Assembly: GCA_027422505.1 (NCBI GenBank)
Contig: JAPQWV010000018.1
Coordinates: forward strand, 17,626,001 to 17,690,000
From: Craterostigma plantagineum
Taxonomy: Eukaryota > Streptophyta > Magnoliopsida > Lamiales > Linderniaceae
Direction: 5' to 3'
Length of the DNA: 64,000 nucleotides
Part shown: piece by piece, positions 51,513 through 62,022 of the stretch
Layout of the letters: each line of letters opens with the position of its first letter
Numbering within the stretch: position 1 is the stretch's first letter
Program-made: the position numbers and the translations under genes
The notes under the pieces: model-generated
Told to the model about the DNA's origin: nothing
What the model saw: the letters and a program-made list of their open reading frames with translations, nothing else
The model's database searches: none

Positions 51513-53456
51513 ATGGATGTTCAAGTTCCAATTACATCGGCAAAGTCCCTGTGTTAGACGGCTCCAACTATGCCTATTGGAAGGTTCGTGTTCGGCAGTG
51601 CATAAAATCCATAGATGTGCGAGCGTGGGAATCCCGTGCTCCATGGGTATTCTACACCAAAAACTGCCGATGATGACGGTGAAGCCTATGAAAAACCGGT
51701 CACTGAATGGAGTCCTCAAGAGAGAAACGCAGCCGAGTTCAATGACAAAGCCCTAAATGCCATTTTCTCTTCGGTGGACATCTTCATGTTCAAGATCATA
51801 CAAAATAGTTCCACGGCTAAAGATGCGTGGGATTCACTTCAGAGGTACTGTGAAGGCGATGCAAGTGTGAAGCAGACACGTCTAAGGATACTCCTCAACC
51901 AATTTGAAAATCTCAGAATGAAGGATGATGAGGATGGTTACCACGTACTTCGGCAAAATTCTGTCAATTTCAAGCGAGTGCGCCAGTCTCGGAGAGCCAA
52001 TCGCGATAAGGTATTAATTTCTAAAGCAATTCGTACGCTAAACATGAAGTTTCATGTGAAGGTAACTGCGGTCGAGGAAGCCCATAATTTATCTACGTTG
52101 GATCTCAACACGTTGATGAACATCATGAAGAACTACGAGACCAATCTCGAAGTACAACAAAGAGCTTCACGCGGCAAAAGTCTTGCTTTAGTCAGTCAGC
52201 CATCCAAGGAGCAAACAGGTTGACCCCAATGATGAGGATGACATGGCTATGATAGTGAAGAAATTCAAAAAGTTTCTCCAGAAGAAGAATGTTGGGCAGA
52301 ATGTTGGTCCAACATTCAGGAAGGGCCAGAATGTCAAAGGAGAACCTACTTCTGCTCCTCCTTTCATCAAACGCAAACCAGATGGAAAGAAAAAGAATAT
52401 CAACTATGACTCGGTTAGATGCTATGAATGTCAATGATGGGGCCATTTCGCCAACGAATGTGCAAACACACTTCGAAAACGCAGGAAATCGCTTTGGGTG
52501 GACCTATCCGATGATGAAGATGAAGAGCAGTCCCCAACACAACACATGCAATCATCAGTGACGATCCAGTCATTCTCTGATGGCGAAGATGAAAAGATCA
52601 TCAAATAGGCTTCACTGCGGTAACAGATGTTGAGCCAACATCTGACACAACATCGAAAAAGCATATTATCTTCGATTATGATGACTCACTGTTTTGATGG
52701 GTATTTGAGTTCTGATGATGCAGATGCAGAATGTTGCGAAGAAGCTCAGATGAACGAAACCTTTGAGTTAATGTCCGCGCAATTCGAAATAGAGAAGGCA
52801 AAAATCAGCAACTCAAAGTCGCGGTGAAAGTTTTGTCCGAGGAGAATGAAAAGAATGAAAAACTGATCGAAAGCTTGGTGGATGGAATGAACAAGATGGA
52901 AGTCGTACTGACACGAAAGGACAAGGAGATTGACAAGCTTCAAAAGCGAGTCGACGAGGCCGATGAGACCTTTACGAAATTGAACAAGGGTAAATCTACC
53001 CTTGATGAGGTACTGTCTCTAGGTATCTATGATAAACAAGGTCTTAGATTTAGTTCTCAACCTGTATGTGATGTCCCAAAACCTTTGATCCATGTTCAAC
53101 CTAAGATAGTTTTTGTGAAGGAGAAATCACATGCATCAAGTAATGATAGTGAGACTTTAGCCACCAATCCCAGTCCTAATCATGTTATCTCTAAGAGTAA
53201 GAATAGCTCATATATTTGCCATCATTGTAAGCAACCTGGACATTTAAAACCGTTTTGCTGGAAATTGGAGAGGGAGATTTCTGCAAAGAAATCGATGTCG
53301 GCTGAAATGTCATCCAGCATCCCACTCAACATTGAGAAATCAGTGTTGAAAGGAATGTTTGGAGAAAGATCAGCTGGCTCATCTTCAACTTCTGGTAAAC
53401 AGAATGATGTTCTATCGACTAAGAAAGTTTGGCTCGAGAAATCTGGTCATAAATGA
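51513..53456 (+). pseudogene. Copia III Gag, broken
   Basis: ATG at 51513 opens a frame that shifts almost at once. PVLDGSNYAYWKVRVRQCIK and IDVRAWES show the copia Gag N-terminus. 51615-52223 is the UBN2 region (ALNAIFSSVDIFMFKIIQNS, AKDAWDSLQRYCEG). A first zinc knuckle C-Y-E-C-Q-*-W-G-H-F-A-N-E-C at ~52422 has a stop inside. A coiled coil spans 52824-52985. A second knuckle C-H-H-C-K-Q-P-G-H-L-K-P-F-C is intact at ~53217. Palindromic half-site triads are embedded at 52289 and 52624, where they encode QNVGPTF and VEPTSDTTS. Confidence 0.85.
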
Positions 53457-53462
53457 CATGTA

Positions 53463-54692
53463 GTGTATACCTCTTTGCGAGCTTACATGACAGGATCTTG
53501 GTACTTCGATAGCGGGTGTTTCCGACATATGACGGGTACCAATGAGTATCTAAGCGACTACAAGCCTCTTATGAGTGGATCTGTTACGCTCGGATGTGGT
53601 GCAAAGGGGCGAATCCCGGCCGAGGTAGACTCAACGTGCCCGACTTTCCCAAGTTAAGCAATGTACTACATGTCGATGGGCTCGTTGCAAATCTAATCAG
53701 TATAAGTCAACTCTGTGATGACGACCTTGAGGTAAGGTTTAATAAAGAGTGTTGTGAAGTATTTAACAGCAATTACGTGCGAGTGATGGCAGGTAAAAGA
53801 TCGAGTGATAACTGCTACCTAGTCGGTGATAAATCAAATGTGAAGGACGTGTGCCAACTATCAAAAGCCAAGGACGATGTGGTACTTTGGCATTTCAAAT
53901 CGGGCCATGTCAACTACAGAACCTTGGAGCAGCTTATCAAGCATGATGCAATCAGAGGCATCCCGAAGCTTAAGGAGGTTGGTAAGGTTGTTTGTGAGTC
54001 GTGTTTGAAGGGTAAGCAAACGCATGTTAGTCATAATGTTGACCAACAAGCTACCCGACATTTTAAAACTGCTCACTGTTTTCAGTTGATTCACATGGAT
54101 TTGATGGTCCTATGGAGGTAGATAGTATAGGAGGTAGGGAATACGCGTATGTGCTTGTGGATGACTTTTCTAGATATGCATGGATATTTTTTCTTAGGGA
54201 AAAATCAGAATCGTTCGATTTTTTCAAGAATTTTTGTGCTATGATTAGGAACAATTTCAGTGCATCTATCTTTCGTATTAGGTCTGATCATGGTAGAGAG
54301 TTCAGTATTTTGATGAGTTTTGTGACAAGAAAGGTATTGTGCATGAGTATTCATCTCCTAAGATGCTCCAACAAAATAGGGTGGCCGAAAGAAAGAATAG
54401 GACATTACAAGAGATGGCTCGGGTTATATTACTGTCTAGGAATATTTCTAAGCGTTTTTGGGCTGAAGCATTGCATACTACGTGTCACATATCGAATCGA
54501 GTGTTCTTTAGGCATGGTACTAAGAAAACATCTTATGAGTTGTTGAATGGGAAGAAGCCTACGGTTAAATACTTCCATGTCTTTGGGTGTTTTTGTTACA
54601 TGTTGAATGATCGTGAGTATTTGACCAAATTTGATTCAAAAAATTATAAGTGTATTTTCCTAGGATACTCGTCAAATAGTCGTGCTTATTGA
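53463..54692 (+). pseudogene. Copia III protease and integrase, broken
   Basis: Protease: WYFDSGCFRHMTG near 53499 (D-S-G intact). GAG-pre-integrase: LWHFKSGHVN ... C-E-S-C-L-K-G-K. Integrase core: IHMDLM near 54093, then the frame shifts; VDDFSRYAWIFFLREK, IRSDHGREF, and in a third frame QQNRVAERKNRTLQEMAR give the D-D-E residues. The tail YKCIFLGYSSNSRAY ends at a TGA at 54690-54692. At least three frame changes. Confidence 0.88.
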
Positions 54693-54775
54693 GTATATAA
54701 CTTGCGCATGAAGTCTGTTCAGTAGTCAGTGAATATTGTGTTTGATGAAGCTACTTAGCAAAATGTCTCCTCAAG

Positions 54776-56592
54776 TTGATATTTCAAATGTTATACAAGC
54801 TGTCGATGAAACAGAGGAGACTGGTGATGACAATGTTGAGCCAACATCTGACTCAACATCTGTGCCAGAACAGAACACAGGCTGGTCCCAGTGAAGTGAG
54901 ACGAGATCCGCCAGCTAAGATTGAGAAAGATCATCCCACTGACCTCATTATTGGAGACGTGAATGAAGGGAGGAAAACCAGAGACAAGCCGCGCAAAGAT
55001 TACAAATCTATGGTAAGAAACGTATGCATGAACACTGTATACGTTGAGGTACATTATAATTGCTTTGTTTCTGAGATAGAACCTAAGAATGTCCTTGAAG
55101 CTCTTAAGGATAATTTCTGGATAAATGCGATGCAAGAGGAACTCTAGCAGTTTGAGAAAACCAAGTATGGATCCTAGTACCACGGCCGAAAGACATTAAT
55201 GTCTTAGGCACGAAGTGGATTTTCAAGAACAAATCTGATGAACTTGATAGGGTTGTTAGAAACAAGGCACGTTTAGTAGCTCAGGGTTATACGCAAGTAG
55301 AAGGGATAAACTTTGATGAGACATTTGCTCCTGTTGCTAGGTTAGAATAGATTAGGCTTTTGTTAGCTATAGCATGTTGGCTTAACATCACCTTGCATCA
55401 AATGGATGTTAAGGATGCTTTTTTAAATGGGTATATTGATACGGAAATCTATGTCGAACAGCCTAAAGGGTTCGAAGATCCCCATTATTCTGACCATGTT
55501 TTAAGCTGCAGAAAGCTTTATATGGACTGAAGCAAGCGCCTCGAGCTTCGTATGCAAGGTTAGCAACGTTTTACTTGAGTTTGGCTTCACACGAGGTGAG
55601 GCAGACCGTACTCTTTTTGTTAAAAGGGTCGGTTCTGATATTTTGATTGCTCAAGTATATGTTGATGACATTGTTTTTGGCTCGAGCTCACAGTCTTTAC
55701 TAGATAGTTTGTGCAGGCGATGAACATTACGTTTGAAATGAGCATGATAGGTGAATTAACCTACTTTTTAGGATTGCAGATTAAGCAAAACAGCGACGGG
55801 ATCTTTATGTCCCAAGAGAAGTACGCAAAGAACACTGCCAAGAAGTTTGGGCTGGACACTGCCAAGGTAATGAAAACGCCCATGGGGTCTACGCAAAAGG
55901 TAAGTAAAGACGATGTTGGGCAGAATGTTGACCCAACATTATCGAACTATGATTGGCAGTCTATTACATCTATCTGCGAGTAGACCTGACATCATGTATA
56001 CTGTTTGCGTATGTGCTAGATATCAGTCTGAACCTAAAGTGACTCATCTTAATTCTGTTAAGCGAATTCTTCGTTATGTGAGTAGGTCGTGTAGCCTAGG
56101 ACTATGGTTTTCCAAAGACACTAACTTGAGTCTTGTAGGCTATAGTGATGCTGATTGGTCAGGCGACGAAGATGATCGCAAGAGTACAAGTGGCGGTTAT
56201 TTCTTCCTAGGTAATAATCTCGTTGCATGGTACAGTAAGAAACAAAATTGTGTGTCTTTATCTACTGCTAAGTCTGAGTATGTGGCTGTGAGTAGTTGTT
56301 GTACGCAGTTAATTTGGTTAAATAGTATGTTGTGTGACTATGGGTTAGAGTGCGAGTCAGTTAGTCCGCATTGAGCATATAGGTCGCATCTCTCGGAATC
56401 CCACTCCAACATTCTCGTACAAAGCATATAGATATTAGGCATCATTTTCTGAGAGATATGGTCGAAAAAGAGTTAGTCCGCATTGAGCATACAGACATTA
56501 ATCATCAGTAAGCAGACATTTTCACGAAAGCATTGGATTCTGAAAGGCTCTCGGACCTGAAGAAATCAATAGGTTTGCACATGTTAGCTTAA
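54776..56592 (+). pseudogene. Copia III reverse transcriptase and RNase H, broken
   Basis: Linker plus RT N-terminus 54776-55147 (EALKDNFWINAMQEEL, then a TAG). RT blocks follow over 55170-55700 in changing frames ([46 protein letters not shown]) with an intact Y-V-D-D near 55660. 55711-55983 is the RT thumb. RNase H spans 55913-56374 (GYSDADWSGDEDDRKSTSGG, STAKSEYVAVSSCC). The domain end ADIFTKALDSERLSDL lies near 56515-56560. The palindrome at 55912-55940 sits exactly in the RT/RNase H connection. Confidence 0.88.
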
Positions 56593-57724
56593 ATGTTGGT
56601 CCAACATTTGGATCAGCATAGCATATGTGAAATTCGATGGTTACTGCTTTAATGTTTGGTTAGATATTCTGTTCTGTTTTCCTGTGAAATGACTTGATTC
56701 TTCTTGACTGGTCCCTAAATGAACCCGATCCCTTTTTAAAGGCTCTTGGTATTACGTCCCTAGGTACACGGCATTCGCTGTGACGATGTACTCTTTGCGA
56801 CTAAAAGCCAATCCTCATTGTGAATAAGCATGCTCATAAACTCTCTGCTAGATATAGGTATTTGGTAATAAGATTCCTTAGGTACACGGCATTCGCGGTG
56901 ACGATGTATATTGTGCGACAAAAAGCCGAACCTTGAGGCTGAGGGTATAAGGGCAATGCGTAAATTCGGTTGGATAAAATAAGGTGCAAGAGTAAAAATG
57001 AAGGGAACTGGTTTTGAGAAGGATTAAGCAGAAAAGTCTGGGATAGAATTAGGATGTTGAGTCAAATGTTAGGGCAACATGTGTGACTGTCAGTTTGATA
57101 TTGCTACATTTTGTGCTTTCATTTTTATCTGTGTCTGTCTTTAGTACTGTATTTATTAGTAATGTGTCTCTAGTTTAGAAATCTCTCAGATTTGCATTAG
57201 AACTCTCGAAGAACAGCTTGTTACATTTGTCTCAAGTGGTCATCAATGTCACTCAAACGGTTAGTCTTGCTAGATTCTACCTTGACTTTGGACTTAGTGA
57301 TCTTTTTGGTTGAATCATGTTCTGAAGTGCTCCAATTTACTCGCATGACTAGGTCATCAATTTGCTCGTGTGCTCGCATAATGAATTAGTCAATTTACTA
57401 AATTTAGCTCCATGTATGTTTAGGCAATTTCTGAACTTATTTTGAATTAATCAGACAATGTGCCTAAATTCTTTTATCTGTCCAATGGTTATTTTTAAGT
57501 GCCCCATTTACTCCACTATACACGTTATTTACTGAGTGGACAGTTTATCTTGTAACCGTTGGAACTGGGTTTATTAGGCTGGTTATTTTAAGCTTCACTA
57601 TTCACATAAACCCTAGCTCCTCAGTCGATTTCATCTCACTAGAAACTCCTTTTGTTTCTCAGTGCATAATCGTGATTTCTACACTTTGATCTTCGTCCAA
57701 ATTTTTTTGATTTTATCACTCGAA
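56593..57724 (+). other. Copia III spacer between pol and extra ORF
   Basis: No gene. It begins with AAATGTTGGTCCAACATTT (56591-56609). 56678-57125 is the module shared with Athila B; inside it a GCATTCGCNGTGACGATGTA segment is present twice (56771, 56889). The last 150 bases before the extra ORF look like a plant promoter and leader: GGTTATTTTAAGCTTCAC, then CATAAACCCTAGCTCCTC. Confidence 0.7.
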
Positions 57725-59632
57725 ATGTCGAACTCACCTGATCGTGTAGAAACCCAGAATGTCAGCCAACATCGAGCGAAACAGTCTGTGATGTCGCTCC
57801 GATTCAAATGATTCCGGCATCGATCGATGATTTCGACGATATTCCCCTAGTTCTCTTGCTCAAACGCATAAACAACAACGCCCTGTCCAGACTATAGTGG
57901 TAGGAGGTGCGATAAACACGGCAATTCCACCATCGAACCCACCTCTGCCGACTCATGGCTCAGAAACCCCTGTCCCAAGTGCTTCAACTGCCCAATATCC
58001 AGCCCCCAAATCCGCGAAGAAAACCCCCAAGAAGACGGCGAAGAAGAAGGGCAACTCCAAGAAGAAATCTCAGGGTCGTGCTTCAAAGGGTACGAAATCA
58101 ACTGCAGATAAACCTATTCAGCTCTCAAGTTCAACATCAGACACTGTGGAAACATCGGAGGATGAGCCTGTTCAAAACCCCATCGAAGCTCCTACTCATA
58201 GGGAGACCAGTGCTGCTAATGCACCAGCTCATAGCCCCATTCAAGAACCAATTCCTGCTTTGCCCTCATCACCATCAAAGGCTTCCACAGAAGATATTAT
58301 TGACTCCACCACCTATGATCGGCTGGATTCAGAGGCTGTGAGTACAGGGGACGACACCCCTTCTGCGAATCTCTCGAAGAGTGATGGAGGTGATGATTTT
58401 GGTGCTGCCGAAACACTAGCCATGTGGAAGGCCAAATTACAGAAGAAAGCTGGAAAAAGGCCAATGGGCTCGGATGACAGACCTCCCAAGAAACCACGAC
58501 GAGCTGAGGCCTCGCAGCCAGCGGCCAATCCCATTCGCCGATTCTCAGCGATAGTGAAGATGTTGACAGAGATGTTGACCTAACATCTGAGTCGGACTGG
58601 GAGACTCCATTGCCAATTGGAAAGTTCTACGCCCCTTTTAATGAGGAGCTGTGGCCCCACTTTAGCCAAAGGGTATTGAGGGTTGAGAGGACATCAGACG
58701 TGGTTAGCTTTGTCGATACAGTGTTATGCAATTCTTGGAGTCACTGTAGTTCGACAAGACGATGACGAGATTTGGGACCTACTGTGATACAGTGGTCCGT
58801 GAGGTATATTCTAACCTTTCCCCTAGCTTAAATGATCCTAGCTTTAAGAAATATGGGAAGCTCTTTTTAAGGGAGAGGTTATATGAATTTTCGGCTGGGG
58901 CAGTTAATGAGTTTTAGGCACCCCGAACGTGGATATGGATGAGACCTATGATAATAATGAGGTAGTGACTTTCTTGACTGGGGGCAGAGTAAGGGAATGG
59001 GATGGGAACTTTTCTGTCAGTTTCTTAACTTCTCTTTATTCCGTGCTGTTCAAAATTGGCATTTTTAATTGGTGGCAACAGCCAATGAGACATGGGTTGC
59101 TGAGAATATGGCACATATTCTTTATGCCCTTGGGAAGAATCTGCCCTTGAACTTGGGTGAATTGGTGCTGGATCAACTGGCTAAGGAGGCTAAGAAAAAG
59201 TCGCCTGGAATTCTTCCGTTCCCATCCTTGATCTATGGGATGTTGGTTCGTGGAGGATTCAGACCGACTCGACGAGACCAGGTGGTGACCTCTAAAGTGT
59301 CGTACGCTGTCTCCTATATGCTCCTAGCGGGGCCAAACAAAGTCATTGATCTACCATGGAAAGCCACGTCTCAGAATGTTGAGCAGGATGTTGCCTCAAC
59401 ATCTGCGCCGCAGTCAAGCCTTGATCGCCAGATTCAATGCCTTGCAGAGACCATCATCTTCCTGACCGCACTGTCAACACTCAAGGCAATACGTTCTTCC
59501 CAAAAAGGGGGAGAAGAGGCAGAAGTTGCAAGGGAAGATGGGACGAGTGGACATGGTGAACAGGTCGAGCAGACTGGAGCAGATTTAGAGGGAGCTGGGC
59601 AAGGACGAAATGAAGATGGAGATGGGAAATGA
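57725..59632 (+). pseudogene. Copia III extra ORF downstream of pol, broken
   Basis: ATG at 57725 (MSNSPDRVETQNVSQHR) soon shifts. 57897-58583 is a Pro/Ser/Lys-rich frame with KKTPKKTAKKKGNSKKK, probably disordered and nucleic-acid-binding. 59069-59632 resembles the folded part of plant retrotransposon accessory ORFs (LPLNLGELVLDQLAKEAKKK, ILPFPSLIYGMLVRGGFRP). It ends in a Glu/Gly-rich tail. The intervening 58584-59068 is coding-like but split. Same location as the copia II extra ORF, with no obvious sequence similarity by eye. Function unknown. Confidence 0.65.
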
Positions 59633-59979
59633 GCGAAGGAAGCTGAAGCTGGAGAAGAAGTCGGAGAAGAAGAAGCAGAGGATTCGATCGAGAGTCTAAA
59701 CATCTAGACTTCGAGTTTTTACATGCGCATTTTGCTTGTGCTTCGCATGCCTACTCTGCTTCTTGTTATGTGCTTGTTTTTGTTTGGACCATGTTTTTTA
59801 TTTTGCAGATTTTTCAGGACCTCTAAGGCTTGTACTAATTAGTAACTTTGAATAGTTTAGTACTATTCCGTTTTTCATCTAACTCTAACCATTTTCTAAT
59901 ATTTTGTGGTTGAGTAGATATGGCCTTCAGGGGGAGCTTTGTTATGACTAACTTCTGCATTGGTTTTGGGAAGAAAGAT

Positions 59980-59993
59980 AAAAAGGGGGAGAT
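59980..59993 (+). other. Copia III polypurine tract
   Basis: AAAAAGGGGGAGAT directly before TGTTAATGTT of the 3' LTR. Confidence 0.9.
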
Positions 59994-60789
59994 TGTTAAT
60001 GTTAAGCCTTCAGCATTGGCAATGTTGGGGTAACATTCTAGTCAACATTTGTTGGCCGAGAATGTTCCCTATCTCAGTTTTATCTTTCATGCCCAAAACG
60101 TTTTTTATTGATGACATGGCATTTTTATAGCATTATGAAGGATATGGATAAGTGTTGGAAACAATCAAACCGTGTGGAAGAAGTGTAGATAAGCTAGAGC
60201 GAGTTTAGGGATGGAACATACCAAAAATAGAAGACTTGGAGCTCAAGTGAAGACCGAGCCTTTGGAGCTGACAAAGTCGACTTCTAACTGTCACTAACGG
60301 ATCAAATACACATTGTGGACGTTAGTGGGAGTTAGTGGACGTTGCTGAGTGGTTGTGGGAAGTCAGCCAAGTTCGAAGACGTATAAATAGAGACTTCCCG
60401 CGATCATTTTGAATAAAGAACTTTTAACGAGCGAGTATCATCTTTGACGAGAGTTTTTAGTCTACCTTTTCAAAGGTCGAAAGATCTTGTAGCTTGCAGA
60501 ATCCTTTTTGATTCGTAGTTTACGCTAGGCTTGTTTTTTACTATCCATTTTGATAGTTTGTAATCCATCTTTATAGTGGAGTTTTGCGCCTTGAGGCACG
60601 CAGCAAGTTATTTGACTTGCTGCAGAAAAATCATCTCTCGTGTTCGTTTCGTTTGATCACTAAGTTATTATCATTTCCGCTGTGCGTTTCTAAGTGAGTG
60701 TGAGCGTTAGCCCAACATCACGTCCAACATCAGTTTACAACATAGTGTGTTTTACATCCGTTTATACATTTATACGGGACCCTCCTTCA
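59994..60789 (+). repeat. Copia III 3' LTR
   Basis: 796 bp, partner of 50682-51459, with scattered substitutions and short indels (for example GTGGACGTTAGTGGGAG vs GTGGGTAGTGGGAG, and TTTATACA duplicated near 60770). Confidence 0.92.
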
Positions 60790-60850
60790 ATGAATTTATG
60801 ATAATATTTGCATTTCTGTTTCATTTCATATTCCAGCTTGAGATCCCTAT

Positions 60851-61173
60851 TTGTTGTTGGGTTTGTCGAGGCTTTCTTTTCATGTGCTCAAGCTTAGTGA
60901 TGAAGAGGATGCTGCTTTGAAGACTGTCTTATTTTGGCTTTTCTGTGTTCAAGCCTTGTTCTTTGTGGATTGCATTCTAAAATCATCAAACTACCCTACA
61001 CTTGACAAGTGTGCATTAGTTTTTGTTCTCAGATGAAACATTTAGCGGTGTAGTGGAGTGGGACTACGTTGCACCATATGTTCTTCGCAATCATTACGGG
61101 CTGAATGCAGATATTTGGAGTGCCAACGTTGTTTACTATATTCTATTTGGTGGCGTTCCTCCTCTTTGGGCTG
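60851..61173 (+). pseudogene. Calcium-dependent protein kinase (CDPK) fragment
   Basis: Two exon-like pieces. The first (60885-60960) reads LKLSDEEDAALKTV, matching the segment between the catalytic loop and the DFG motif of plant CDPKs, but DFG is destroyed. The second (61034-61173) follows a TTTTTGTTCTCAG acceptor and reads [20 protein letters not shown], then [22 protein letters not shown]: kinase subdomains VIII-IX, with the APE motif changed to APY. GGTATTT gives a donor after it. The catalytic loop, N-lobe and EF-hands are absent. Intron traces mean it came from genomic duplication, not reverse transcription. Confidence 0.75.
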
Positions 61174-62022
61174 GTATTTTTTTACACAAATTTATTGTTC
61201 AAATTTGTACTTTGTCTTCTTAGATATTCTGTTGCAAGCAATGAATTTTGTTGTAAAATGTTTCTGTAATCAAATGGACTACTTTGACTCTCATAGACTG
61301 AGCGTATTTTCGTATACTTATTGCTTAGCATATGTTCTCTTTTTTGTCAAGATTTTCTATTTATAAAAGTTTATTGAAATATATTATACTTTTGTTTATG
61401 CATTTTCATTTGAATGATTCATCTTCCCGATTTTTTCTCCGGGTTGCAATTTTCTCAAGCACCACGGCCTAAAACTTGGCCAGTTCAGGTTCACCTGTTG
61501 CCTTTTTGTATGACTCATATTTGGGGCTACAACATCATCGCAGCGTGCGTCCATCCCCACCTAGTGATATGAAGTAGGTGAATTTCGATTGGCATTATTT
61601 GAAATTCTCTTTACGCCAGTCAGTGACAATTTCTAGAACCGATGTTAAATTGAAGGTTCCATTGCAAAGAGGTATATTAGATCCTTTCCTTCCATTGCGA
61701 TGGGGGTTGCTTTCGATGTTCTGTTATTTTATATAATCCTTCATAAGATGAAAAAAGAAAGTGGGAGGCACATTTGAGGATGACGGTGTTCATCTGACGA
61801 GCTATGTCACAGAAAGTCGATAAAACATGCTATCTGTAATCACGCATAAATAAAAATCCTACACCGAGCAAGAAAAAGCTCAACTCCCAATGTGTGTGTG
61901 ATGAGATCATATATTATATTAGGTGAAAACATGCCCTGGGTTCTTATTCGAAAACACAAAGTAGCAACGGTAATGCGTTTATTTAACAGCGTGCACATAC
62001 TCACCATGCAAGCCGTGGTGGG
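61174..62022. other. Intergenic, includes aconitase 3' UTR (minus)
   Basis: No gene was recognised between the kinase relic and the aconitase stop codon. The complement of AATAAA at 61977-61982 (TTTATT on plus) lies about 40 bp after the stop and may be an early poly(A) signal; the 3' UTR end cannot be fixed from sequence alone. Confidence 0.5.

Larger units (their letters stand above)
50682..60789 (+). mobile_element. Copia III: 10.1-kb Ty1/copia element with extra ORF
   Basis: Two LTRs (50682-51459, 59994-60789), PBS, gag with zinc knuckles, protease, integrase, RT, RNase H, a ~1.1-kb spacer, an extra ORF and the PPT, all on plus. Flanks ATGGA (50677-50681) and ATGAA (60790-60794) match 4 of 5. 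The LTRs differ by a few percent plus indels, so it is much older than copia II. Many stops and frameshifts. A triad of RATGTTG/CAACATY half-sites recurs throughout. Confidence 0.93.
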
